Shown piece by piece: positions 22,570-29,816 of a DNA stretch of 29,910 bases. Under the pieces are notes generated by a model. That model searched no databases, was not told the origin of the DNA, and saw only the letters and a list, made by a program, of their open reading frames with translations. A program made the position numbers and the translations under genes. The stretch covers positions 1 to 29,910 of the forward strand of contig CALLKI010000071.1 of assembly GCA_938008415.1 (NCBI GenBank), given 5' to 3'. Within the stretch, counting starts at the first letter, position 1, and the number at the start of each line of letters is the position of its first letter. The DNA comes from an uncultured Luteimonas sp. (GTDB lineage Bacteria; Pseudomonadota; Gammaproteobacteria; Xanthomonadales; Xanthomonadaceae).

Positions 22570-25278
22570 ATGGCTGACACCCTGCAACTGAAGGTCGTCC
22601 TGTCGGCCATCGACAAGGCCACCGGCCCGCTGAAGAAGCTCATGGCCGGCAGCAAGGGCGTGGCGTCGGCCCTGCGCGAGCAGTACGACGCCCAGCGCCA
22701 GCTGAAAGCCCAGCTGGCGGACATCCGCGCCTTCCGCACCCAGACCGATGCCGTGCGCCGTGCCCACGCCGCCTTCGAGGCGCAACAGGCCAAGGTGCGC
22801 GAGCTGGCGGCCCAGATGCGCGCCGCCGAGGCGCCGGGCAAGCAACTGACCCGGGCCTTCGACCAGGCCCGCCAGCAGGCCGCCCGGCTCAAGGCCGCCC
22901 ACCAGCAGCAGGCCGAAGCCCTGCAACGCCTGCGCGGCAAGCTGCACGAGGCCGGCATCGGCACCCGCAACCTGGGCAGCCACGAGCGCAGCCTGCGCGG
23001 TGAGCTCGAACGCACCTCGGCCGCCATCGCGCAGCAAAAAACCCGGCTGGACAGGCTGGCCAGCGCCCAGGCCCGCGCCCAGAAGCTGCACAGCGGCGGC
23101 ATGACCGTGGCCGCGCATGGCGCCGGCATGGCATTCGCCGGCCAGCGCGCCCTGCGCGCCGTGGCCGCCCCGGTGGCCGAGGCGATCAGCTTCGAGTCGG
23201 CACTGGCCGACGTGCGCAAGGTGGTGGACGGGCTGGAGGATCCGGTGGCCTTCCGGCAGATGGGCCGCGACATCCAGGATTTGTCCATGCGCCTGCCGAT
23301 GACCCAGCAGGGCATCGCCCAGATCGTCGCCGCCGCCGGCCAGGCGGGCATCGCCCGCGAAGAGCTGCTGCGCTTTGCCGAAGACGCCGCGATGATGGGC
23401 GTGGCCTTCGATACCACCGCCGACGAGGCCGGCCAGATGATGGCCACCTGGCGCACCGCCTTCCGCGCCACCCAGGACGAGGTGGTCGAACTGGCCGACC
23501 AGATCAACTACCTGGGCAACACCGGACCGGCCAGCGTGCAGAAGATCAGCGCCGTGGTCACCCGCATCGGCGCGCTGGGCGAGGTGGCCGGCCTGCAGCG
23601 CGGCCCGCTGGCAGCGCTGGGCGCCACCATCGCCGGCGTGGGCGTCCAGGAAGAAGTCGCCGCCACCGGCATCAAGAACCTGCTGCTGCGCCTGACCGCC
23701 GGCGAGGCCGCCGTCAAGAGCCAGCGCGTCGCGTTCGAGAAACTGGGCCTGAGCGCGGAGCAGGTGGCCGCCGCCATGCAGACCGATGCCCAGGGCACCA
23801 TCCTGGACGTGCTCGAGCGCATCGGCGCCCTCGATGCCGACGTGCAGGCCTCCGTGCTGAGCAAGCTGTTCGGCACCGAATCCGTCGGGGCCATCGCCCC
23901 GCTGCTGACCAACCTGCCCCAGTTGCGCGAGAACTTCGCCAAGGTGGCCGACGCCCAGCGCTACGGCGGCAGCATGGCCGCCGAGTACGCCAGCCGCGTG
24001 GCCACCTCGGAGAACGCCCTGCAACTGGCCAGGAACGCCGCACTGGCGCTGGCCGCCGGCGTGGGGGAGACCCTGCTGCCGGACATCAAGGCGCTGGCCG
24101 CCAGCGTGGCCGGGATGATCGAGCGCATGGTCAAGTGGACCCGCGCCAACCCCGGTCTGGTCCGTGCCCTGGCGCTGGCCGCGGCCGGCGTGGCGGCGCT
24201 GGTCACCGCCCTGGGTGGCCTGCTGACCGTCGGCGGCCTCGGCGCGATGGCCCTGGGGCAGATCCTGAAGGTGGCCAGCCTGCTGTCCGGCGGCGCCGGC
24301 CTGGCCGGCCTGCTGGGCACCCTGGGCGGCCTGTTGCCCCCCCTGCTGCTGGTGGCCGGCGCCGGCCTGCTGATCTGGAAGTTCTGGCAGCCGATCAAGG
24401 CCTTCCTGAGCGGGGTGTGGGACGGGTTCGTGCAGGGCTTGCAGCCGGTGCTGCCCGTGCTGGGCATGCTGCGCGAGACCTTGGGCAAGATCCTCGCACC
24501 CGCAGCGACCGGCGAGGCGTCACTGCTCAGGATCGCCAACGTCGGCCAGCTGGTCGGCGACATCCTTGGCCGGCTGGCGACCCTCGTCATCGTCCCCCTG
24601 GGGCTGGCGCTCCAGGGCCTGGTCATGTTCATCCAATGGGTCGGCACGCAGATCGGCCGGTTTGCCGGCTTCATCGTCGGCCACCTGTCCGCGCTGGGGA
24701 CGATCCTCCAGGGCGTGTTCACCCTGGATGCGGGCACCGTCATGGCCGGCTTCCTGGCGCTGTGGCAGAACATCAACCAGTTCTTCGGCGGCCTGCCGGC
24801 CAGGCTGGCCAGCTTTGGCATTGCCATGGTGCAGGGGCTGGTGGACGGCATCCGCTCGATGCTCGGTGCCCCGGGGCGCGCGTTGGCGGAAATGGCCGAC
24901 GGTGCCATCGGCACGCTCAAGAAGCTGCTCGACATCAACAGCCCCAGCCGCGTGTTCGCCCAGCTGGGCCAGCACACCATCGCCGGCCTGACGCAGGGCA
25001 TCGAGGCCGCCCGCCGCGGACCGATGGCGGCGGTAGCCGGCATTGCCGGGCAGGTCACGCGGGCCGCCGGCACCGCGCTGGCCGCCGGCAGCCTGGCCGC
25101 GCCCGTGGCCGTGGCGGGTGCGGCCGCACCCGCCACCACCCCGCACTACGAGATCCACGTCTACGCCGCCCCGGGCCAGTCCGCGCAGGACGTAGCCCGC
25201 GCCGTGGCCGCCGAATTGGACCGCCGCGAAGCGGCCCGCGCCGCGCGCCGCCGGTCCACCCTGGGCGACATCGACTGA
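22570..25278 (+). CDS. T: Tail tape measure protein, P2 gpT family
   Basis: 902 aa. It sets tail length and is ejected with the DNA. An N-terminal coiled-coil region (about 1-170, Gln/Ala/Arg-rich) is followed by the TP901-type core with ISFESALADVRKVVDGLEDP and MMGVAFDTTADEAGQMMATWRTAF. Long hydrophobic stretches lie at about 530-610 (ALALAAAGVAALVTALGGLL and LLLVAGAGLLIWKFW). The C-terminal part contains LLDINSPSRVFAQLGQHTIAGLTQGIE. It is longer than P2 gpT (815 aa), suggesting a somewhat longer tail. A good GGAGGG site precedes it. Confidence 0.95.
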   Translation: MADTLQLKVVLSAIDKATGPLKKLMAGSKGVASALREQYDAQRQLKAQLADIRAFRTQTDAVRRAHAAFEAQQAKVRELAAQMRAAEAPGKQLTRAFDQARQQAARLKAAHQQQAEALQRLRGKLHEAGIGTRNLGSHERSLRGELERTSAAIAQQKTRLDRLASAQARAQKLHSGGMTVAAHGAGMAFAGQRALRAVAAPVAEAISFESALADVRKVVDGLEDPVAFRQMGRDIQDLSMRLPMTQQGIAQIVAAAGQAGIAREELLRFAEDAAMMGVAFDTTADEAGQMMATWRTAFRATQDEVVELADQINYLGNTGPASVQKISAVVTRIGALGEVAGLQRGPLAALGATIAGVGVQEEVAATGIKNLLLRLTAGEAAVKSQRVAFEKLGLSAEQVAAAMQTDAQGTILDVLERIGALDADVQASVLSKLFGTESVGAIAPLLTNLPQLRENFAKVADAQRYGGSMAAEYASRVATSENALQLARNAALALAAGVGETLLPDIKALAASVAGMIERMVKWTRANPGLVRALALAAAGVAALVTALGGLLTVGGLGAMALGQILKVASLLSGGAGLAGLLGTLGGLLPPLLLVAGAGLLIWKFWQPIKAFLSGVWDGFVQGLQPVLPVLGMLRETLGKILAPAATGEASLLRIANVGQLVGDILGRLATLVIVPLGLALQGLVMFIQWVGTQIGRFAGFIVGHLSALGTILQGVFTLDAGTVMAGFLALWQNINQFFGGLPARLASFGIAMVQGLVDGIRSMLGAPGRALAEMADGAIGTLKKLLDINSPSRVFAQLGQHTIAGLTQGIEAARRGPMAAVAGIAGQVTRAAGTALAAGSLAAPVAVAGAAAPATTPHYEIHVYAAPGQSAQDVARAVAAELDRREAARAARRRSTLGDID

Positions 25279-25288
25279 GGACCGCCGC

Positions 25289-25702
25289 ATGCTCATGTGC
25301 CTGGGCACGTTCGTTTTCGGCCTGACCACCCTGCCCTACCAGCAACTGCAACGGCAGGCGGCATGGCGGCATGCGGCCAGCGATCGCATCGGCGCCCGCG
25401 CCGCGCACCAGTTCCTGGGCGTGGGCGAGGAAACCGTCACCCTTTCGGGCTGGATCGCCCCGGAGCTGGCCGGCTCCCTGCTCTCGCTGGACGCCCTGCG
25501 CGACATGGCCGACGCCGGCCAGCCGCAGGCGCTGGTGGACGGCACCGGCCAGGTGCATGGCGCCTTCGTGATCACCGGCCTGGACCAGACCCAGACCCTG
25601 TTCTACCCCGACGGCACCCCACGCCGGGTGGAGTTCCAGCTGGCCCTGCGCCGCGTGGCGGAGGACACCATGGCCGGCCCCGGGGCCAGCGCCAAGCCAT
25701 GA
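25289..25702 (+). CDS. U: Tail protein, P2 gpU family
   Basis: 137 aa. Begins MLMCLGTFVFGLTTLPYQQLQRQ and has the family's FLGVGEETVTLSGWIAPELAG and FVITGLDQTQTLFYPDG. It forms the tail terminator or tube-end ring in P2-like tails. The stop overlaps the start of D (ATGA). Confidence 0.95.
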   Translation: MLMCLGTFVFGLTTLPYQQLQRQAAWRHAASDRIGARAAHQFLGVGEETVTLSGWIAPELAGSLLSLDALRDMADAGQPQALVDGTGQVHGAFVITGLDQTQTLFYPDGTPRRVEFQLALRRVAEDTMAGPGASAKP

Positions 25703-26718
25703 GCACCGCACGCTACCCGACCCCCGCGTGGCGTGTGACCCTGGACGGCACCGACCTGACCGCCCGCATCGCCCCGCGCCTGCTGTCCCTGGAGCTCACC
25801 GAATGCCGCGGCGGCGAGGCCGACCAGCTGAGCCTGGCCCTGCACGACCACGACGGCCGCCTGGCCCTGCCGCGACGCGGCGCCGTGCTGCGCGTGGCGC
25901 TGGGCTGGCACGGCGGCGGACTGGTGGACAAGGGCGCGTTCCGCGTCGACGAGGTCGAGCACAGCGGCGCGCCCGACAGCGTGACCGTGCGTGCGCGCAG
26001 TGCCGACCTCACCGCCGGCATGCGCACCCGCCGAGAACGCAGCTGGCATGCCACCACCCTGGGCGCCGTGCTGCGTGCGATGGCCGGCGAGCATGGCCTG
26101 ATCCCGCGCATCGCACCGTCCCTGGCGAGCACCCCGCTAGCGCATCTGGACCAGCAGAACGAAAGCGACGTGGCCTTGCTGACGCGGCTGGGCCAGCGCT
26201 TCGACGCCGTGGCCTCGGTCAAGGCCGGCGCCCTGGTCTTCGTCCCCATCGGCAGCGGCACCACCGCCGGCGGCAACCCGCTGCCCGGCATCACCCTGAC
26301 CCGCGCCGACGGCGACCGCCACCGCTATAGCACGGCCGACCGCGACACCTACACCGGCGTGCGCGCGTACTGGAACGACCGCCCGGGCGCCCGCCGCCGC
26401 TCCGTGCTGGTGGGCGACGACGGCAACGTCCGGGCCTTGCGCGAGACCTACAGCAGCGAACGGGTGGCCCGCGAGCACGCCGACGCCGAATGGAAACGCC
26501 TGCAGCGCGGCACCGCCCGCTTCGAACTGCAACTGGCCCTGGGCCGCGCCGACCTGTCTCCCGAGCAGCGCGTCACCGTGACCGGCTTCAAGCCCGAGAT
26601 CGACGGCACCGGCTGGCTGGTCGTGCGCACCAGCCACACCGTGACCGGCGACAGCGGCTTCACCACGCGCGTGGAGATGGAGCGCGACGCGGGAGACGGG
26701 AGTCAGGCGGCCACCTGA
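25699..26718 (+). CDS. D: Baseplate hub / late control protein, P2 gpD family
   Basis: 339 aa from ATG 25699, in a four-base overlap with U. The open frame extends upstream inside U. Typical segments: WRVTLDGTDLTARIAPRLLSLELTECRGGEADQLSLALHD broken by short variation, DKGAFRVDEVEHSGAPD, LDQQNESDVALLTRLGQRFD and the C-terminal GWLVVRTSHTVTGDSGFTTRVEME. gpD forms the central hub (T4 gp27-like) on which the spike sits. It ends the late operon, and ogr, which follows D in P2, has moved to the control region. Confidence 0.95.
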   Translation: MSTARYPTPAWRVTLDGTDLTARIAPRLLSLELTECRGGEADQLSLALHDHDGRLALPRRGAVLRVALGWHGGGLVDKGAFRVDEVEHSGAPDSVTVRARSADLTAGMRTRRERSWHATTLGAVLRAMAGEHGLIPRIAPSLASTPLAHLDQQNESDVALLTRLGQRFDAVASVKAGALVFVPIGSGTTAGGNPLPGITLTRADGDRHRYSTADRDTYTGVRAYWNDRPGARRRSVLVGDDGNVRALRETYSSERVAREHADAEWKRLQRGTARFELQLALGRADLSPEQRVTVTGFKPEIDGTGWLVVRTSHTVTGDSGFTTRVEMERDAGDGSQAAT

Positions 26719-26760
26719 CCGGCCAGCCCGGGCGGTGGGACAAGATCGGGCGCCGCATGA

Positions 26761-27459
26761 TTAACCTGCGCCATCGCGTTTCAGTGCCTGCATGCAGAAA
26801 GTCGCCGCAGGCACAACCATTTGCGACCGATCCGAGTTGCAGAACGCCGTAACCACTTCGCGGCCCATGCGGCCATTGAATTCGGCGTGAGCATGGCGCA
26901 GCAATTCCGATGCGGCGTTCTTGTTGTCCGTGACCGCAATTTGGGCTGCCACCCTGGCCGGGATCGTTAAGTGCACGATGTTTTTTTCGCCACTCTGACC
27001 ATCGCCACCGATAATCTCAACACGAAGAATGAAGGTGATGTCTTCACCTGTAGGCAATAGCTTCTGCTCGCCCATCTTCGTCAAAAGCCGCCGGGCGTCG
27101 ATGGCGAAGTTCTGAAATACTGCTGCTTCGTCCCAGCCATCACCTTTAAGGGTCAGCACCAATCGCGGCGGCGTAGCCATAGGCATGTGATCGACCGAGA
27201 CAATGCGAGCGTCGAGCTTCTTCAGCGCCTTATCGGCGGCGCCCTGAGGCTGGGCAGCTTCGTGCGATTGGGCGGTGGATGTTGGTGGTGCTGTCTGGTC
27301 GACCGGCGCGAAGGCCGAACCTATGGCGCCCGCTACCAGCAACGCTGCCAGAAAACCCATCCAGTGGCGCTTCCGGCCTGACCAGTTCTGCTTCTTCCCC
27401 AGATGCACGATGCCCGCCCACACCAGCGCAAAGGCGGCCAGCCCCAGCACACTGTCCAT
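26761..27459 (-). CDS. Membrane-anchored protein of unknown function (moron)
   Basis: 232 aa from ATG 27459, with AGGGGGA about eight bases upstream. An in-frame ATG at 27489 lacks such a site. It has two membrane segments near the N-terminus (about 4-22 and 34-51) and then a soluble domain of about 170 residues, mixed alpha/beta (ARIVSVDHMPMATPPRLVLTLKGDGW). Sequence is visibly lower in GC than the phage genes around it, and it is on the opposite strand to the late operon. That pattern suits a prophage-expressed cargo gene for lysogenic conversion or defence. No family recognised. Confidence 0.72.
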   Translation of the reverse strand: MDSVLGLAAFALVWAGIVHLGKKQNWSGRKRHWMGFLAALLVAGAIGSAFAPVDQTAPPTSTAQSHEAAQPQGAADKALKKLDARIVSVDHMPMATPPRLVLTLKGDGWDEAAVFQNFAIDARRLLTKMGEQKLLPTGEDITFILRVEIIGGDGQSGEKNIVHLTIPARVAAQIAVTDNKNAASELLRHAHAEFNGRMGREVVTAFCNSDRSQMVVPAATFCMQALKRDGAG

Positions 27460-27499
27460 AGCATTCCCCCTGAATGCGTAACGCTCCAATAGGATCAGC

Positions 27500-27850
27500 T
27501 TAACCCGCCTTCCGCTGCGCGGCTACCGGTGCCGCTGCCCCCGATTGCGCCAACGCAGCGCTGGCCGAATCCAGCGCCGCGCGGCCCTTGGCGTCGCTGG
27601 CGCGGTAGTTGGCCAGCAGCGCGGCCTCGCGCGAGGTCAGCTGGCTGGCATTGCGCTGCCCGGTGAGCACGTACAGCACATCCACGCCGTGAGCGGCCCA
27701 GGCGGCCAGTGCGGCCGCGTCTGGGCTCCGCTCGTCCGCTTCGTACTGCGATAGCGTCCGCCGCGACTTCAGCCCTGCGGCCTCGGCGAACTGGGTCTGG
27801 GTCATGCCGAGCCGGGTCCGCTCCTCGGCCAGCCGCTTCCCTATGGTCAC
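27500..27850 (-). CDS. XRE-family repressor (CI/C-like)
   Basis: 116 aa from GTG 27850, preceded by GAGGGAG. No other suitable start exists. The N-terminal helix-turn-helix (about 2-57) reads GKRLAEERTRLGMTQTQFAEAAGLKSRRTLSQYEADERSPDA, typical of XRE proteins. A short Ala-rich helical tail may mediate dimerisation. It faces a small rightward regulator across an 88-base region with dyads, the layout of a lysis-lysogeny switch. There is no LexA-like peptidase domain, so induction by RecA-driven cleavage is not expected. The downstream moron may be on the same transcript. Confidence 0.88.
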   Translation of the reverse strand: MTIGKRLAEERTRLGMTQTQFAEAAGLKSRRTLSQYEADERSPDAAALAAWAAHGVDVLYVLTGQRNASQLTSREAALLANYRASDAKGRAALDSASAALAQSGAAAPVAAQRKAG

Positions 27851-27851
27851 A

Positions 27852-27885
27852 TTCGCTCCCTCAACTTATTGACAATGGGAACGAA
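27852..27885. promoter_or_regulatory. Operator dyad of the genetic switch
   Basis: TTCGCTCCC (27852-27860) and GGGAACGAA (27877-27885) pair at eight of nine positions across 16 bases. The dyad spans the repressor ribosome site and the -35 of the rightward promoter. It is the natural candidate for repressor binding. Confidence 0.6.
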
Positions 27886-27897
27886 CGATCACATCAT
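27869..27897 (+). promoter_or_regulatory. Probable rightward early promoter
   Basis: TTGACA at 27869-27874, 17 bases, then CATCAT at 27892-27897 (four of six to TATAAT). It would drive the gp16-like regulator, ogr and the 95-aa gene. The -35 is embedded in the operator dyad, so repressor binding would block it. Confidence 0.6.
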
Positions 27898-27906
27898 CCG
27901 CCCCGA

Positions 27907-27924
27907 TGGGTTCAGAGTAACCCA
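27907..27924. promoter_or_regulatory. Second dyad in the switch region
   Basis: TGGGTT/AACCCA with a 6-base spacer, between the rightward promoter and the ATG at 27939. Its right arm (GTAACCC) resembles one unit of the repeat cluster near 5525-5790, so one protein might bind both places. Weak evidence because the match is only seven bases. Confidence 0.4.
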
Positions 27925-27938
27925 CCGGAGAAGCGAGC

Positions 27939-28166
27939 ATGCATCCCAACCAAGTCCGCGCCCGCTTGATGGAGCAGGGCCTGTCCTACCGACAGTGGGC
28001 ACTGGCGCGGGGCTTCGACCCCCATGCCGTTGCCCAGGTGGTCAGGCGCTATGCCGGCGCCAGCACGCTGCCCCGCGGGCGGCAGTCGTACCGGATCCTG
28101 CGCGACCTGTCCCGGACCATCGGCCAGGAAGTCACGCCCGGCGTCCTGCGCGGCGACGGCCTGTAA
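27939..28166 (+). CDS. BcepMu gp16-like phage DNA-binding protein (Cro/Ner-like role)
   Basis: 75 aa with GGAGAAG upstream. The sequence MHPNQVRARLMEQGLSYRQWALARGFDPHAVAQVVRRYAG is a helix-turn-helix of the phage-associated gp16 family of BcepMu. RTIGQEVTPGVLRG follows at the C-terminus. It is divergent from the XRE repressor, where Cro, Cox or Ner proteins lie in temperate phages, so it probably represses the repressor promoter. It might also act as the directionality factor for the serine integrase, but nothing in the sequence shows this. Confidence 0.75.
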   Translation: MHPNQVRARLMEQGLSYRQWALARGFDPHAVAQVVRRYAGASTLPRGRQSYRILRDLSRTIGQEVTPGVLRGDGL

Positions 28167-28179
28167 GCGGTCCGCGGGC

Positions 28180-28539
28180 ATGTCTGCCACCGGCACACGT
28201 GTGGTCTTCCACTGCGAGGCCTGCGGAGGCGCCTTGCGCAAGCGCAGCAGCTTCCGCTCCCACCAGTTCTTGCGGCACGACCTCTGGCAATGCACCAACC
28301 CACTGTGCAGCGCCAGCTACGTCGGCTTCAGCGAGCTGACATCGCTGGCCAGCCCCAGCGGCCTGCCCGACGCCCCGCCCAGCGAACTGCCGCCCACGCC
28401 GGTCTGCCTGCGCCGGATGGCCGAGGCCGCCTGGCGCGGCGCGCGGGCCGACGGCCAGCAGGAACTGTTCGAGTCCTCCGAGGGCGCCGCCCCTGGCGTC
28501 CCGGCCTGCTCCAGGAGAGAACGTCCATGCAATCGGTGA
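28180..28539 (+). CDS. ogr: Late gene activator, Ogr/Delta-type zinc finger
   Basis: 119 aa from ATG 28180. The N-terminal zinc finger VFHCEACGG...WQCTNPLCSASYVGF has Cys at 12, 15, 38 and 43, the CxxC-CxxxxC arrangement of P2 Ogr and P4 Delta. These proteins bind upstream of late promoters and recruit RNA polymerase through its alpha subunit. A Pro/Ser-rich extension follows, so it is longer than the 72-aa P2 Ogr. In P2, ogr lies behind D; here it lies in the early unit next to the switch, and would come on with the early transcript. The 3' end overlaps the next gene by 13 bases. Confidence 0.85.
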   Translation: MSATGTRVVFHCEACGGALRKRSSFRSHQFLRHDLWQCTNPLCSASYVGFSELTSLASPSGLPDAPPSELPPTPVCLRRMAEAAWRGARADGQQELFESSEGAAPGVPACSRRERPCNR

Positions 28540-28814
28540 TCGAACTGGCGGACCTGTCCGCCGAACAGCAGCTTTGCCTGGAAACGGCCGTGCGCTGCGC
28601 CGGCCTGACCGAAGTACAGCCACACCTGTGGACCGGCACCCTGGCCCGTGCGGGCAGTGACCGGCGCGGCTTCGTCTACCGCGCCACCGTCGAACCGCTG
28701 CTCAACCGGGGCCTGCTGCGTCACGCCCTGGTCGGAATTCTCCCCACCGACGCCGGCATCGAGCTGGTCGACTGCGGCCGCGTGGCGCGGGCGGTGGCGG
28801 AGGGCCGGGCATGA
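28527..28814 (+). CDS. Unrecognised small phage protein, 95 aa
   Basis: ATG 28527 follows AGGAGAG. Begins MQSVIELADLSAEQQLCLETAVRCAGL and has FVYRATVEPLLNRGLLRHALVGILPTDAGIELVDCG, a pattern that could be a small winged-helix-like fold. Co-transcribed with ogr and the gp16-like gene. Its stop lies in the loop of a perfect hairpin. Function unknown. Confidence 0.7.
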   Translation: MQSVIELADLSAEQQLCLETAVRCAGLTEVQPHLWTGTLARAGSDRRGFVYRATVEPLLNRGLLRHALVGILPTDAGIELVDCGRVARAVAEGRA

Positions 28815-28825
28815 CGGCCCGGCCC
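28802..28825. terminator. Hairpin between two convergent genes, possible bidirectional terminator
   Basis: Perfect 9-bp stem GGGCCGGGC/GCCCGGCCC with loop ATGACG that contains the stop of the rightward gene, ending two bases before the leftward antitoxin stop. There is no T tract, so termination may be weak or need Rho. Confidence 0.55.
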
Positions 28826-28827
28826 CA

Positions 28828-29190
28828 TCACGCCGCCATGGCCGGCGCGCCGAACTCGAAATGCACCCGCACCCGGTCGTACGGGAACAGGTACTTGCCC
28901 GCGGCGGTGCGCTCCACCAGCCCCGCCGTGACCAGGGCCGCCATGTCGGTATGGACGGCTTTCACGTCCCGGCCCAGCCGGCGCGCCAATTCGCGGATGC
29001 CGATTTCGCCGGCGCCGGTCATGGCTTCCAGGATGTTCCAGCGCGCCGGCGTGAGCGTGCGCGACATCAGTTCCGCCGAAGCGAACGTGTGCCGTGCGGT
29101 GGCGTCGGCCGCCCCCCGGAGCGAGGCCAGCATGCGGCGCTTCACGTCTTCCAGGGGCTCGACGCTGATGGTCAGGGTTTTCTCGTCCAT
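28828..29190 (-). CDS. TumA-like antitoxin, winged-helix DNA-binding (HVO_A0114 family)
   Basis: 120 aa from ATG 29190, with GGAGG at the end of the toxin gene upstream. The frame is open further up but inside the toxin gene. Begins MDEKTLTISVEPLEDVKRR. The winged helix runs from LTPARWNILEAMTGAGEIGIRELARRLGRDVKAVHTDMAALVTAGLVE, with a wing at KYLFPYDRVRVHF. This family accompanies TumE-type toxins and represses the operon. Only one base lies between the toxin stop and this start, so the two are co-translated. Confidence 0.83.
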   Translation of the reverse strand: MDEKTLTISVEPLEDVKRRMLASLRGAADATARHTFASAELMSRTLTPARWNILEAMTGAGEIGIRELARRLGRDVKAVHTDMAALVTAGLVERTAAGKYLFPYDRVRVHFEFGAPAMAA

Positions 29191-29191
29191 T

Positions 29192-29473
29192 TCATGCCTC
29201 CAGGCGGGCCACATCGGCCCAGAAGTCTTCCACCAGTTGCTCCACCGTGGTGAACGCGTAGGCGCTTTCCACGTCACCCAGGTGTTTGTGGTCGCCCTTG
29301 CCGGCTTCGTTGTCGTAGCGCAGCACGCATTCATCGGCGACCACATAGGCCAGCCGGTACTTGTAGCGGTGCTGGCTGCCCGGCAACGGCGTGGGAACCT
29401 GCCAGATGACGATCTCGGCAAAGCTGCCATCGCCCAATTGCACCCGTTCTTTCTGGAGCTTCGCCGCTTTCAT
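29192..29473 (-). CDS. TumE-like toxin (DUF6516)
   Basis: 93 aa from ATG 29473 (MKAAKLQKERV). ATG 29482 is an alternative but falls in the probable -10. Family hallmarks: FAEIVIWQVPTPLPGSQHRYKYRLAYVV and the segment ECVLRYDNEAGKGDHKHLG, then VEQLVEDFWADV. TumE is the toxin of a TA pair first described on a plasmid. Its molecular target is not evident from sequence. The pair probably helps keep the circular element or prophage in the cell. No ribosome site precedes the start, so the message may be leaderless. Confidence 0.83.
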   Translation of the reverse strand: MKAAKLQKERVQLGDGSFAEIVIWQVPTPLPGSQHRYKYRLAYVVADECVLRYDNEAGKGDHKHLGDVESAYAFTTVEQLVEDFWADVARLEA

Positions 29474-29508
29474 GTTGTCCATTTTGACAACATCTCGCCT
29501 GTTGTCAA
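29473..29508 (-). promoter_or_regulatory. Promoter and operator of the toxin-antitoxin operon
   Basis: A perfect dyad TTGACAACA (29484-29492) / TGTTGTCAA (29500-29508) with a 7-base spacer, plus a third half-site TGTTGTC at 29473-29479. Read leftward, TTGACA (29508-29503) is a consensus -35. With 16 bases, CAAAAT (29486-29481) serves as -10, placing the transcript start near the toxin ATG. The dyads cover the promoter, as for autoregulation by the antitoxin. Confidence 0.7.
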
Positions 29509-29816
29509 GTACTACAACACCCGAGCCGGCCACCGCTTGACAGCCGCCGCCGGCCGGCCCACCATCGGCCCCGCAAGCGCCAAATCGGGTGCCGGGCTTG
29601 GCCGCCCGACTCTCCAGGCGCTGAAAGCGCCGCTGCCGAGCAGGCGCTTTTTCTATGCCTGCTCGCAGCAGGCCGCGCTGCACGCTTTACGGCGGGCGGC
29701 GTGGGGACACCGCAAGGTGTGCCGGTTCCTGGAGCCGGTCGGCCAACCCCGCGCCGTCCGCCACCTCTCGCTTGGCCGCGTGACTGGCGGACTCCATCCC
29801 ATCCAGGAGTCCCACC
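29509..29816 (+). other. Structured leader before the early replication operon
   Basis: 308 bases between the TA operator and the ATG at 29817. It has a TTGACA at 29534-29539 with a weak CACCAT 17 bases on, a terminator hairpin at 29624-29653 with competing stems, a small ACACC/GGTGT hairpin near 29705-29719 and a ribosome site GGAG for the first gene. A P4-like leader that controls replication genes by early termination is a possible role. Confidence 0.55.

Noticed and set aside
29473..29492. TGTTGT-N8-ACAACA as an Ogr-type late activator site
   Set aside because: The Ogr site needs a 12-base spacer. Here the spacer is 8, and the half-sites are better explained as antitoxin operators.
28811..29533. 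Plus-strand open frame opposite the toxin-antitoxin genes
   Set aside because: Antisense shadow. The minus strand has clear TumE and winged-helix sequences and start signals.
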